A DNA stretch of 64,000 bases, taken from Patiria pectinifera. Its lineage: Eukaryota; Echinodermata; Asteroidea; Valvatida; Asterinidae. Under the pieces are notes generated by a model. The model had not been told where the DNA came from, ran no database searches, and was given only the letters and a program-made list of their open reading frames with translations. Numbering within the stretch: position 1 is the first letter of the stretch; the number at the start of each line of letters is the position of its first letter. The position numbers and the translations under genes were made by a program. This document shows positions 35,069-47,600 of this stretch, piece after piece. The stretch covers positions 5,785,501 through 5,849,500 of the forward strand of contig CM057146.1 in the NCBI GenBank assembly GCA_029964075.1, read 5' to 3'.

Positions 35069-37354
35069 TTAGAAATCATCTTTCAGTGCTTTGACTAGCC
35101 AATCGTTACCATACACCTCGTCCGAATCCTCATCACTCAGATATCCTTCCTCTTCGTCGTCTTCCCGGCGCAGCAACGACGAATAGTGCAGCTTCCTCTT
35201 CTTAGGGACGAACCGCGCCATCAAGGCGACGACCACGCCCCACAGAAAGGCCACGCCCGCTGAGACGCCGAACAGCACCTGCAGCCCGGCCTGGTCGTAG
35301 ATGAGTCCGCCCACAACGCTACCGACGGCAAAACCCACTCCGTGGTAGAGGGAGTTCAGGATGGCTTTGACTGATCTGTCCATGGCAGGTGGGGATATCT
35401 GCTCGCTGTACGAAGTCACGGTCTCCCACAGCGCTTGCTGACTGAACGCGCACAGTACCTCAATGGGGACCACTGCCCAGGGAGTCCAGAGGAACGTGAA
35501 GTAGAGCAGGCGTGCGGCAAGGCAGAGCGACGCTACCACCAAGGTGCCCGATTGGGTGATTTTCCGATTCAGCCAGTTGGTCACAAACAGCATGGGAATG
35601 TGTGAGAAGACAGCAACGAGCACTGCAACCCCCATGGCGATTTCGGACCCACCCAGATCTTGGACGCGCCAGAAGAGGAAATTGTGGATGTTGGATGTCA
35701 GCGCTCCCGTGATGACCATCGTTAGGGTGACTGCGGCGTTGTGCGGATCGCTGAGGAGGAGTTTGAGTCCCTTGCAGAATCGGAGCTTGCGGTTTGTTTT
35801 TTTAGGAGTTGGGATAGGGTAGAAGAACGCAAGCAAGAATGTGAGGCCCAGAAGAGCTGCAAACAGGTAGAAGTGGACCATAAAGTGGCTCGTCTTCAGG
35901 AAAATCTGACAGTTTGTGTTGTCTACAATGACTGTAACGATAACAGCAAAGAGGCCGAAACCAACGATACTTGGCACGTGGTGACGTTTGTACTTGTCCA
36001 GTTCGTCGACGGAATCCAAAGTCTCGTTCAAAGAGCTGTCGCAGATTTTGTCCACGGGGCAGGCAATGCTCTCTCCAATAACCACAACGAGGAGAGCGAT
36101 GACAAAGACCATAGTCTGAGACTCCAAGAAATGGCTGACAGTTTTACTCAGGGTCTCTTGAGCTGACCCCAAGGATCTGGGCAACTGATCTTTTTGGGAG
36201 ATCGGATCTAGTTCATCTGGCAATGAACGCTTGGCTCTATTAGCGTAATGGTAGCTCTTGTCATGGTCAACTGGTAGGCCATAATTCTTAAGGTCAGGTG
36301 TTGATGCGGGGATCCTTTGCTGTGCCTTAGCCTCACTGTTTTCCTTGCTTGGGAATTCCTGTCCACGGATATTTTTCCATTTCAGGCCTCCTGTATTTCT
36401 CATTCCATTGTTGGCCGACGTTCTGCTGTGATTGTTGGTCTCTGTTACTTGAGATCCTTTCTTTTCTACTTGTGGCTTCCAAACATTTGGGAAACGTGTA
36501 CTGTCAGTCCACTCAGGTTTGGACACTTCATTATGGTATAAATTTTCTGGGAATGCTTCATTGTCTTGCTCAAACTGTTTATACCAATTGTCCTCTGTGG
36601 GTTCCACTACATCCTGGGAGTCAGAAATAGGTATAAAATTGATGGGTTTTGATGTTGGCTTTGGAGTTTTGCTAATTTTGTGCATATTTGGTCTCGAGTG
36701 TTGCGGGTGTGAGTTAGGCATCTGTCCATGGTTGGAGTTTGGTCGGGGTTTCTTAGAAGGTTTGAAGTGTTGTTTGTTTGGCCTGGAAGACTGGTGCCTT
36801 GTCTCGGTGGTAGTGTCTGGATATGGTTCCGTGACCATATTATGCGTGGTTGGGACGTGAATGGAGTTGACTGTTGGTAATGTAAAAAACGGCTGATCTG
36901 TGGAAGGCGTACTTGGCGTAAGTGACGTTAGCGCTAACGGTGTTGGACTCCCAAAGTTATCATCTTTGTCAACTGCAGACGTGTTCGCCAGTCCCTCATT
37001 GTCTGTGACGGATCTATTTCCAGGGTGACAAAATGCAAGATACAAGTCATTATCGGCCGGTGGCAAAAGTGTCAGGCCGAGATTTGAAGCGATCGTCATG
37101 AAGATGGCCACCATCAAGACGATGCGCTGTCTTCCGTGCTGCGTGGCACAGCTGCTCCAGAGCGGCGCGGCCCAGAGGGCGACAAACGCCTTCAGGCCAA
37201 AGATGACTCCGGTCTGGGTAGCGCTCAGTCCAAGCTGACGGAAATACAGCGTCAGGAACGGGAAGAGGCATGCTTTGCCGGCTGAGTAGGCGAAGTAGAA
37301 GAAACTGACGAATGCCAGCGTGCGCTGCAAGTCCACCTGTTCTCCCTTTGGCAT
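35069..37354 (-). CDS. MFSD6: MFSD6-type major facilitator superfamily protein, single coding exon
   Basis: An uninterrupted 761-codon frame starts at ACCATGC (37354), a favourable initiation context; codons further upstream lack an ATG. Residues 10-109 form the first transmembrane segments (TLAFVSFFYFAYSAGKACLF, then LGLSATQTGVIFGLKAF), as in the MFS_1-like/MFSD6 family. Residues of about 110-405 are a hydrophilic insertion rich in Pro, Ser, Thr, Asn, His and Lys, with NxS/T sequons. From about residue 414 the remaining membrane segments follow, with DRSVKAILNSLYHGVGFAVG conserved among MFSD6 proteins. The C-terminus is an acidic cytoplasmic tail. MFSD6 proteins are plasma-membrane transporter-like proteins with uncertain substrate. 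An acceptor-like tttcttttag at about 37447-37456 suggests a separate 5' UTR exon. MFSD6L is the alternative. Confidence 0.88.
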   Translation of the reverse strand: MPKGEQVDLQRTLAFVSFFYFAYSAGKACLFPFLTLYFRQLGLSATQTGVIFGLKAFVALWAAPLWSSCATQHGRQRIVLMVAIFMTIASNLGLTLLPPADNDLYLAFCHPGNRSVTDNEGLANTSAVDKDDNFGSPTPLALTSLTPSTPSTDQPFFTLPTVNSIHVPTTHNMVTEPYPDTTTETRHQSSRPNKQHFKPSKKPRPNSNHGQMPNSHPQHSRPNMHKISKTPKPTSKPINFIPISDSQDVVEPTEDNWYKQFEQDNEAFPENLYHNEVSKPEWTDSTRFPNVWKPQVEKKGSQVTETNNHSRTSANNGMRNTGGLKWKNIRGQEFPSKENSEAKAQQRIPASTPDLKNYGLPVDHDKSYHYANRAKRSLPDELDPISQKDQLPRSLGSAQETLSKTVSHFLESQTMVFVIALLVVVIGESIACPVDKICDSSLNETLDSVDELDKYKRHHVPSIVGFGLFAVIVTVIVDNTNCQIFLKTSHFMVHFYLFAALLGLTFLLAFFYPIPTPKKTNRKLRFCKGLKLLLSDPHNAAVTLTMVITGALTSNIHNFLFWRVQDLGGSEIAMGVAVLVAVFSHIPMLFVTNWLNRKITQSGTLVVASLCLAARLLYFTFLWTPWAVVPIEVLCAFSQQALWETVTSYSEQISPPAMDRSVKAILNSLYHGVGFAVGSVVGGLIYDQAGLQVLFGVSAGVAFLWGVVVALMARFVPKKRKLHYSSLLRREDDEEEGYLSDEDSDEVYGNDWLVKALKDDF

Positions 37355-38606
37355 GGTTGCAGAGTTTTTCACTTTTTCCTGTGGGTTTCACGGCAAGAGG
37401 CTTTTTGCTGTTGTGATGACATCATGGAACAATAATGTGCCGAAGCTAAAAGAAAACAAAGTAATAAATTGTTGAATGAGGAAAAATAATGCTGTTTAGG
37501 GCTCTACATCATACATGTAGTTGTACATCATTCAAAAATTTAAGAAAATTTAATTTAATAAATAAACCCCTAAATTTAACAAACCAGTTCACATTTGTCA
37601 CATTGGTTATTAAAGTACAAGCAGCATCAGAACTCGGGTACTGTTTTACCCCAATTATCAAAAATAAACAGATTTATAATTACAAAAATGTATATATTAA
37701 GCAGAATAATGAGACCGCGCGCATCTTGTCAACGCCGTCCCAATATTGCTAGCTCGTCTTTCAGTTGCAATGTTGCACGAGTGCGTGCGTACTGCGACTT
37801 TTATACTGGTTTTGCACTGGCGCTGGCATAGGCCTACTTGCGTTTTCAACACCACAACAAGTTTTCAACAACAAAAAAATGCTACCTGGAAGCACTGTCA
37901 GCTACTTTTTGAATATCACCACAAGTATAAATTTCGAGTTAGATTGCTTACCATTTATTTCATCTCTCATTCAACACTGGCATCTATCTTTAATCTGGGT
38001 CAAGTTTCAACGCATTAAAAACCAAAGATACAGAGTGCCGCAAACCCACTGGGCAAAGAGGGCGCCTTCACAATAACCCACAAGTTACTAACATTTAGAA
38101 GAAAAACAAATCACGCAAGCTAACTCATAAATTTAATGATTGGTTTATACATGATTGTGTTTTTGAAAGATAGAGCGGTGAAATTGTGATGAAAGTATTA
38201 CACTAAGTGTGATATTATACTGAAGGTAATAAATGCGATAACTGATGAATTAATGTAAATAACATGACATTGTGTAGCAGAGAAATGTTCGTGGCTCCAA
38301 ACTTTTAATGCAGTTCTTTATTAATATTATACGGCTCCATGGCGATGGCTGGGCCTACTAACATGTAGCCGAAAATTTAATGCATTGATCATCTCTGATT
38401 TATATGCATGTGTGGAAAGGAGTAAAACAGATCACATGACCTTTTACTTATGGATAAACATCAATGAAAATAACATTTTGAAACCTGATTACGTACACTT
38501 TACTGGTCCTCTCCACTCGCGACACCACGCCCCCATTTTCTACCAGCTCTTTTTCCTACTTAGCTAGGGAGTTCATTACTCATGTGCCAGCGTGGAATAA
38601 TCCAAC
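37355..38606. promoter_or_regulatory. 1.25-kb head-to-head promoter region of MFSD6 and PDXDC1
   Basis: The two start codons face away from each other across this interval, which must hold both promoters. No TATA box, CpG-dense core or repeat is obvious. The sequence ending accacgcccccatttt about 75 bp upstream of the PDXDC1 ATG is a GC/CACCC-like box; its function is inferred. Confidence 0.5.
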
Positions 38607-41600
38607 ATGGCAGCCAAGGTGAGTGTTGGTCATTTCGCTGCTGACGAAGTCTCCCCAACTTCAATTCCGAATCACGTCCCAACGGCTAAACCTTCGACTC
38701 AAAGATCAGCAAGTGTGGAAAGCGGCGCAAAGAAGGTATCAATTCCCGGGTTCAATTTGTATGTGTGTTTTTGCATATTTTGTTTTCCCCCATGATTATT
38801 TGATGGCCAAAAGTATCTGACGATACACCGTAACGCGTACAGTCGTCCACGTCACGTAGAAGAAGTAGAAGCCCAATCAGTGCACTTCATTTATCGTGCG
38901 CTTCTCGTACAAAAGTACAGTGAGGGATGATGGAGGGGGGCGGGGACATCGGACAAACTTCGGGGGAATGCGAAGCGAAGCAAGGAGTTTGATTGAAGAA
39001 TTTGTTTTTTAAAGGTCATCTTATTATTGGTTGGGCGATTTCGTCTGACACCCTAGGCTAAAGCTATGTGGTCCTATTTCTACGCACTCGCCTTCAATTT
39101 GTGTGACAAAGCACGTGCGAAGTGTTACCGGCGCAGAATATGGAGGGTCGAGGATACCTTTTCCAATACCAATAGAGAACGAAAATCCGCTTGAATTTAG
39201 TTTTTAACTTTTACTAAGCCATGCTTAAGTTACTAAGCTAGTAAGTGCCTAGGTTAATTTTTTTATTGGACCACCCAACCAGTTATGTAGTGAGTGTTTT
39301 AAACTAAAGCCAACAAGAATGTCATAGATGGCAGGGTTTTGATATTCGGGGGTATTTTGTGGTATAACAGCGTATGATGAAGATGACAAGATGTAATTAA
39401 TCAATGTGATGCACTGTGGAAACTGATTTGCATGGCATCTACTGAAAAAAATGTGTTGTAAAATCACACTTTTCTGCCAAAAACTAGAAAAGATACCGTT
39501 CAAAACTGCAACAAATTTTAGAATTATATAAATGCTCAAAAGACTAAAACAAACAGGAATTAAACAGGTAAACTGCGCAATTGCTGTTGGTAAATTACAA
39601 AAGTCTACAAAAATATTTTGACCAACATCGACAAGGAATAAATTGTCGTAAAGTGGCCTCAGCATTATGCTGCATTATTTCTAGAGGGGAGAACGTGCTT
39701 TGGGTGTATATGTGCAGTAACAAATGAAGTAGCCTGGCACTACATGCACTTTGTGCAGACTTGGTTATTTAGTGCAGAAAAACATGCAAAACGAAATCAG
39801 GCCAACTTTACTCACTCTTAAGTTGACAAAATTCTCCAAAAAATGTTCATGAGGCAAAGACAAGGTCCTCAGTATTTCACCAGCCAATTGAAGTCTCAGT
39901 TCATTTTTTTAAAGCAGACCTTTTTTAAGATATGTGATATCAAGTTGAGGCCAAAGACTAGACTGGTACATGTCCAACCATGGTCCAACTGTTTGAAAAG
40001 ACTGACCGCTTCATTAGTCTGGTGGCTGACTACGGAGAAATGCGTAGAAATAGAGACCAGTACCAGACATGCCAGACGTTTCTTTTGGCACAGTTGATTG
40101 ATTTAGTACTGAAGGGTTGTTGGACTGGTAGTTTTAGGTGCCGGTCTTCTTTTTCTTGTATTGCACGTTTTCAATGCCTTATTAAGTTTTGGGACTCCCG
40201 TACACAGTATTGAGAGTCCCAACTTTTCGGACTAAGTTAGAATTGTTATAAGATGGAATTTTTGCGCCGGGGTGATATAAATCAAATTAGGTTTTGCCCT
40301 TTTTTTTTCTTGTTTTTCCCCCAACTTTCACTTGGGAGGTAACACACTGAGTATACAGTGTTTAAAACGTCGGTGAAGGGCAAAACCTAATTTGATTTAT
40401 ATCACCCCGGCGCAAAAATTCCATCTTATAATAGTTTATGTGGTACCCGCTGCTATGTACATCAGATTCGAACCGGCCAACCGATCCCGTTAGCTCGGTG
40501 GTCGAGTGGTAAGACATTTGCACTAGAAAGCAGGAGGTCGTGGGTTCGAGTCCCACCCGAGTGATTTTTTCCAACTTTCACTCGGGAGGTAACACACTGA
40601 GTATACAGTGTTTAAAACGTCGGTGAAGGGCAAAACCTAATTTGAAGTTAGAATTGGTATTTGGCATTTGCCTGGTTTTAATACCCAGCTGGACTAGGAT
40701 TAAATAATTATTTTGGCAGTTTTTTTCACCCAGTTAGTTTACAAACAGAGTTGCACTTTTAGAGATCTTGAAATTTATCATCCTTTTTAAAATATAAAAC
40801 CTACATGGTCACATACTTGTAAGATTGGCATGCAGAATAAGTGACGCGTGAACAACGCTTTAACAAATTCTGAATTGTGTTATAGACACATGTAGCCTCA
40901 CAGTGGCCCCATGCCCCGATCATGCACAAAAGCCACATGGTGCCGCCCCAAAAGAAAAGCACAGTCAAAATCAATAACAGGAAATTAATTTATGTGTTGT
41001 GTTGTGTGTACACATTATACTGCACAGATGTTCATGGAGCCGTCGCTCAGAGAGATGGCAGTGGGTTTGGCTGAAGTCGTGCAACAGATGGAGGCTCACA
41101 GCAGGTAAGTGGAAAATGATCTTCTGCCGTTGCTGTTTGGCTTAGCAGAATATATAAAGGTTACCAGCCAAACTGGGATGTAACGTTTATTGATTGTAGC
41201 TGGTTCCCAGCTGTAACCTGCTTAGCAAGGATTTTGTGAAATTGTGTCTGCTGCTAAGCGACTTCATGAAATTGGTCCTCTTGTCAGCACAGAATATATT
41301 AGCATAGCAATATCACTGTCAGGTTACCAGCCAAAATACCTTGCGATTTATAATGCTTGTGACCGGTTTTCAGCTGCTCTTTGCTAAGTAAGCAAATTTC
41401 CTCCGCAATTCCGTCTGCTTAGCACCGGCATGAAAATGGGCCGTGTTGGAGTTGTACAGTGTGCAAATTTGAACAGACCGTTTGAAGGGAGCATAATGCA
41501 AATTTAACTCTTGAGGTGTGAACTAATCGGATTACTTCCTTAGAGTGAACGGATGAAAAGGTGACGACAATGGGTTTCAAAAACGAAAGCTTCAAAGTAA

Positions 41601-44600
41601 TCCTAAGAATGAAACAATCCATTAGGCCCCGCCCAATTATGATTCGACCAACCACAGCCGTGTTTAATGTCCGATATGTGTGCATAAAGTGTTGATATGC
41701 GTGCAAGTGCGTATGATGGGTGCATCTGAAACAATGCAGTGTGGCGTATGACAGGCGCATGTGTTGTTGCACACGTAGTTGGCGGGGCTTAGTAGATCGA
41801 TGTCAGAATATGTGATATGATCAAGCTAAATGAGTCGTTTGTCGACCATGGTCAATTATTTTTTTTTTACAGATTTGAAATGAGCACAATCTCAGTATTA
41901 CATTACTGCTGTGAAAACCGCATGCTGGCACCATCTTTAGTTCAAAAATTATGGAAGTCGGAACACCAAGAGATATGGTGAAGTGATTGAAAGTTCCCAA
42001 CAAACGACTCATTTAGCTTGATCGCATCATCTATGTTCTTAACATTTGAGAAGGTACAGGGACAAATATATTAAGATTTTTGGAAAGTGGGGGTGGGGGG
42101 GGGTGGGGTAGGGGTGCGGTTGTAACCAAACTTGAGCGCTTCTGCCAGTAGACGCTGAATTGATTTGAATTGGGTTCCCGCTAAGTAGTGCATTTTAGAG
42201 GATTGGGTAAACTGTACATTATGGGGTCAACCAGGACTAAACAGCAGTGTTCCAGATTTTTGTTTTGTGTGTGCATGTTGTTTTTCAATGCAAAAAATAA
42301 GTCCCATTTTCTTCAAGATGTTGATTTTTCTCAATCCTGAGAAGAAATAGTGAAATCAATTTTTAAATCCATCTTGGTGATAATGCTTAAATTTAACTTT
42401 AGTTTCATTATGTGAATACCTCGAGAAATGTAACATTGTCAATGTATTTGGGGTCATCATAAGCCCTCAGTGGGTTTCCAGATGATTGTCTTTTCCCCAA
42501 ACTGATTGAAAACAGTGGAAAATAAATTGGACTAAACCCGAATGCCCCCATACCACAGGAATCTGGATAAAGATAGAGAGCAGACAGCGTCATTGTTTAA
42601 GACTCCTGAGTTTAGCAGGGGCCTTTCTGAACCCATTACCGACAGGTTGGACTTTTCATCACTTCTGATTTTCCTCTCACTTTTGTAAATAAAGGCTTCA
42701 TATTTTCCAGTTTCTGCATGTTTTGGTTTCAGGGATGTAGAAAAATTGTACGTCTTCCGAAATCTTCGAATTTTGTGTATTCTTCCTCGGGATGAGATTT
42801 TTACGCTATTTTTGTTTTGCTGGATTGTAGAAAGTTTGGATGTACAGCGGTGGTGGGATTTATTAGCTTTTGTGAAACGCGTAAATAATGCCTGTCATCT
42901 GATAGGTGGATCGTTGATCACGTGTCATTTAATTATTCGTCCCAATGCACAGCCTGACCGCACTGCAAAAATAGAAGTCCTATTCCACGGTAAATAGTAC
43001 GGTCACACTACTGGTAGCGCTGAAACACATCTCTGATGGCTCTGATGCTGTGCATTCATAGTACCAGATTACAATTTACCAGTCAGATGACAAGGATTTA
43101 TTTTGGCATTGTATAAAACAAATCATGAATTTTTCATGATCGTGTAATGAAAGAATAATTTCATGAGGTGAAGGATGGAATGTACCATTCCACATGGCTT
43201 TGCCTTGAAGAATGGAACATTCCATCTGTCACCACATGAAATTATGTGATTGATGGAATGTTTCATTCCACTCGGCTTCGCCACGTGGAATGGAACATTC
43301 CATCTGTCACCTCATGAAATTATTGTTACAATTGCACTCATAAACATTCATTATTTGTACAATAGCTCACGTTGTGAGTAGATAGACATCTCATCTGAGT
43401 AGTAAGTACAATGTAGGTGGTAACGACTTTTGGGGTAAATGCTCAACGTTTCATGTCAGTATCAACTGATTTTTTTTTAAGGAAAAGTTGAAGGCAAATA
43501 GGGTTTGAAAATGCTTGACTGCGGCTTATAGAGAAACACCTTGGCCCAATTTTATGAAGCAGAAAAAAGTGCTTGGGAAATTTATGTGCTAAACACAAAT
43601 CACATGAGAACCAGTGAAAAGCAGTAAAAAGTGCATGACACTTTGGTTGGTAACCGGTTTTCGCTAAGCAAAAATATCCTGTGCTTAAAGTTGAGAAACA
43701 GCTGTGCTTTACATGAAATCGGCTCCTGGTAGTACATTCAAACTCAGTAGTGCAGGCTTTTGGAAGGGGCTGTACCGTGTGTAGACCTGATGCATAACAG
43801 CCATTTTAGAAGGCAGTGCTTCGTTTCACTTGTATCCAGTTCGTTAGTGTGACGTCACTTCAGTTTAAACTACGCCCACTGGCCATTAAGTAGCATTGGA
43901 ACCATTGGAACCGGAAGCTGGCGCAACTTGAGTGTTTATCCAATGGGCGCTAGTAATCAGTGGTGCGTGCATGTGTATGACGTTTTTACTGACGAACCAG
44001 ATAGGCATTGGTAGACAATCTTGAACATTTTTACGTAATTAAAGAAACTCTATGATTGCTGCTTTGCATTTTGGTAGTTATGGTATGCCTTCTTTTTTTA
44101 AAGATTCTTCTAATTCCTCTTCTATTAGTTTCTATTTTTTGATTGATTGATTTATTTTTTTTGGCATGGAGGGATTTTGGGCTGTCTGCGTTGTTTATTT
44201 TTGGTAATACAATTATGAAGTTCCTGTTTAGTTCCTGGTTGAACCATGAGGCAGCATGTGCATATTTTTTATTATTCTTTCTATAAACTTCGATTCTTTA
44301 AAAATTACATTGCCAGTCAGTTTTGAACATAATTTGAAAAAAAAAATGTTTGATTATTCCCGTATGTATGTTTTTTTTGCAATTTCGAATGCCTGGTTTT
44401 GATTTAGTTTTGCAACTCTGCCACTGTTACTTTCACATGTATACATTTGGCTTGTCCCAAGTTTGCCTCAGAACAAATTTCTATAGTTTGCGCACGATGT
44501 TGACTTTTGAGATATTCATATAAAATATATTTTGACTATCGGGCAGCTTTCTTGCAGAAATGCCCAAAGGGTAAAAAGCTTAAGATGTTTTTCTTTCAGT

Positions 44601-47600
44601 TGGATTAAAACTGCAATCTAATGTTTGTCCTTTTTTTCATGACAGTGGTCAGAAGATAGATGAAATAGTTCAAAAGTTGGAGGCCATCATCATCCAAGCA
44701 GACTTGGACAGCAAGTTGGCTGTGTAAGTCACAAGTATCAAAATAATGTTGTTTTTGCTTTTATTCTAACGTGACAATTTTCATTTTACAATTTTTTAAA
44801 AGTCTACAATTAACAGTCCTAAAACTTAGTAAAGATGTATTAAAAAATTGTTAGAAATTCAGGACAGATTTTTCAATACTTTAAAGTACAACAGGAAAAA
44901 ATACATACTTGCATGAATGTGTTTTAAAGAAATTTGCTGATTGCGGCAAGAAAACAGAAGAACTGAATGACTTTATAGATTAGATTGATACATACCGAAA
45001 AACAAAATTTTGACAAAATTGTCACAGGTCTGTGTTGCTCGGCATTAGAAAATCACATTCAGCAAAATCTGGCTAGTTTCCCATTAGAAAACAAATGTGT
45101 CAAAAAACAACCGGGCTTGAATGTATGATGTGTAGGAATGACAAAGGCCTTAAACTTGTTGTTCTTGTGGCCTTATTTGTTTTTTAGGACCCCGACCCCA
45201 ATCTTAGACAAAGCTGCCCAGGTAGCCATGCTGGGCCAGAGCATCGCCGCCTACTGTAACACCATAGACCCCGCCCACCTCCGGAAACTGACCACCCGGG
45301 TCATCTCAGATACCACGCTGTGGCTGTCTAGGATATTCAGGTGAGTACGATGGGCGGAGCCTAGGAAAGCTGAAGGGAGGAAGGAAACTTTCGCGATCTT
45401 TCAAAAAGTTTTATGAAGGAAAACAAACGTTACATTTGAGGTTTTTTTAATCGGTGCACACACAGTTCATGAGCAAAATCTTTGATGTAAAGTCGTATAG
45501 AACTTAATATGTTGATGGATATTGTAGATGATTGTATGTGAAAGTACTATGGTTATGGAGGACTGTTTCCATAAGTTGAAATGAGTTTTGTACACAAGGG
45601 TGGATCCCACAGTGGAAAACCGAAAATAACTGTTAGGTTAAGGCTGGGTCACTTTCTGCGCAAAAGCGGATGCGAACGCAAATGCGAATTTGTGACATCG
45701 TTGCAAGTTTTTTTGCTGCTCAAACTTTCATGTAATACATTTGTTTCCATCAGTGTCATTTATTTAGTTACCATTGGGGATCCAAATTTAGGTTGAAAAA
45801 TTTATGATTTAAAAAAATTATTGTGGGGGAGGGGGAGATGTTCTCCTTGCCTCTGGCTTCAGCCAGCTAAGTAGTACGCCAAAAACCTTCCCAATATTGT
45901 TGTTCATGTCAATATGATGATTAGATTTCCTTAATCATTTCCTCAATTGTTTGCCGTCTTTTTCCCCCCTGCCAGGTTTGACGATTCCTCGGCGTTTTTC
46001 CACTCCGACAGCCGGGACGGTCTGCTACGAGTCTGTCGCCTGGCTCTCAGCAGCAAGTATGACAAGTATGGCACGGATGGGTTCAACGCACTCTACACTA
46101 AGCCACCTATCATCTACATCAGTGCTGGTGCCAGGCCAGGACTGGGACAGTATATATGTACACAGGTAAACAAAATGGAAATTCTTTTTTTTAGGGGGAG
46201 GGGGCAAATGAAACCGTGGGATCCTCAAAATTTTATATGCCCTGTCGGTTAGAAGCCTGAAGAAAACCGCAGGAAGAAGACAATGGGGATGAATGCCAGT
46301 TCACCAATGCCCATTGGGTTTCCTGCTCAATGTTGGATTTTGTTTTATTCAGTTAGGGAACATCTGACATTAACCCTAACCACCCCGACCCTTCAAAATC
46401 CTACTGCATGTTTTTTTGTTGGAATCTGTTGGAGTTAGTACTGAACTAGTAAACTGATTATGCTCTTACATGGGGTTAGGCATACCACCATAATCAGAGT
46501 CCAACTGTTTGGGTTTTGAGTGACCTGTGTTGGATTTTGTAAGAGTGAGGAAGGTTCCTACTTAATCACTCAAGTGGGTTAGGGTTAAACGGTTCTTTGC
46601 AATGCAGAACTATCTGAGAATTTGAAGTATACATGTTCATTTCCATCAGATTCCGTTGTTAATTGAACCTACATTTAGGATCAGGAAAAGTGGGACCTCA
46701 AAAAAGCTATTTATTACAGGGGGGAATTTGATTGCTCCTTTTTTTTGTTTTTCTTAGCTTGGGCTTCCATTGTCGAGCTTATGCACCGTTCCATGCAATA
46801 CAGTCTTTGGATCACAGCATACAATGGTAAGTGACAATGTCGGAGAGAGACAATTGATTGAAAATAATTTACTGTCATTTAGGAAAAAGTGGAGTGAACA
46901 GAGTTGTATATAATTCAGCACAAGTCATCAGAATAACATGAATGTCTTATCCTAAGACTAGTAAGGGACACAACTGATACGTCGTCATTCAAACGCCATC
47001 TTAAGACTCATCTTTTCAATCTATCATTTAAACCACAGTGCATTGCTAGTGACCGGCGCCTTTGAATGGTTCTCCAGATAATGTGCGCCTTATAAATTAT
47101 CTGTTATTATTATTATTATCATTATTATTATTATTATTAGTAGGAGTGTAGATTCGTAGGTCCAAAGTTGAAAGGTCCAAAGTTTAAAGGGACTAGGTTG
47201 GGATGATTGGAAATAGATCAGGGTTTCTGAGAGGTATCAGGAATTTCTCAATCTCCATCAACTATTTTTGGTCTTTTCCCCACCCATACAGGACATAGCC
47301 ACCTTAGAGCGACTGATTAAAGATGACGAGGGTTCCTCCAAGATCCCCCTGATGGTTGTGGCCAACGCCGGCACGCCTCTAGCAGGACACACAGATAACC
47401 TGAACCGTCTCAGGACCATCTGTGATGAGTACGGCGTGTGGCTGCACGTCGAAGGGTAGGTGGAAGTCTGTTTTGCAGAGAAGAACTGATGCAAACTGAT
47501 TCAAGAAAAATTTGCCATTAGAGGCAAAAGTTCCAGATTTGTAATCAGTTAGTATCAAGTCAATCATGGGTTAAGCACTGGTCAATCCCTGGTCAGTCAC

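Noticed and set aside
35544-36860. Several plus-strand ORFs of 74-141 codons
   Set aside because: They lie on the antisense of the MFSD6 coding exon and show no family motif.
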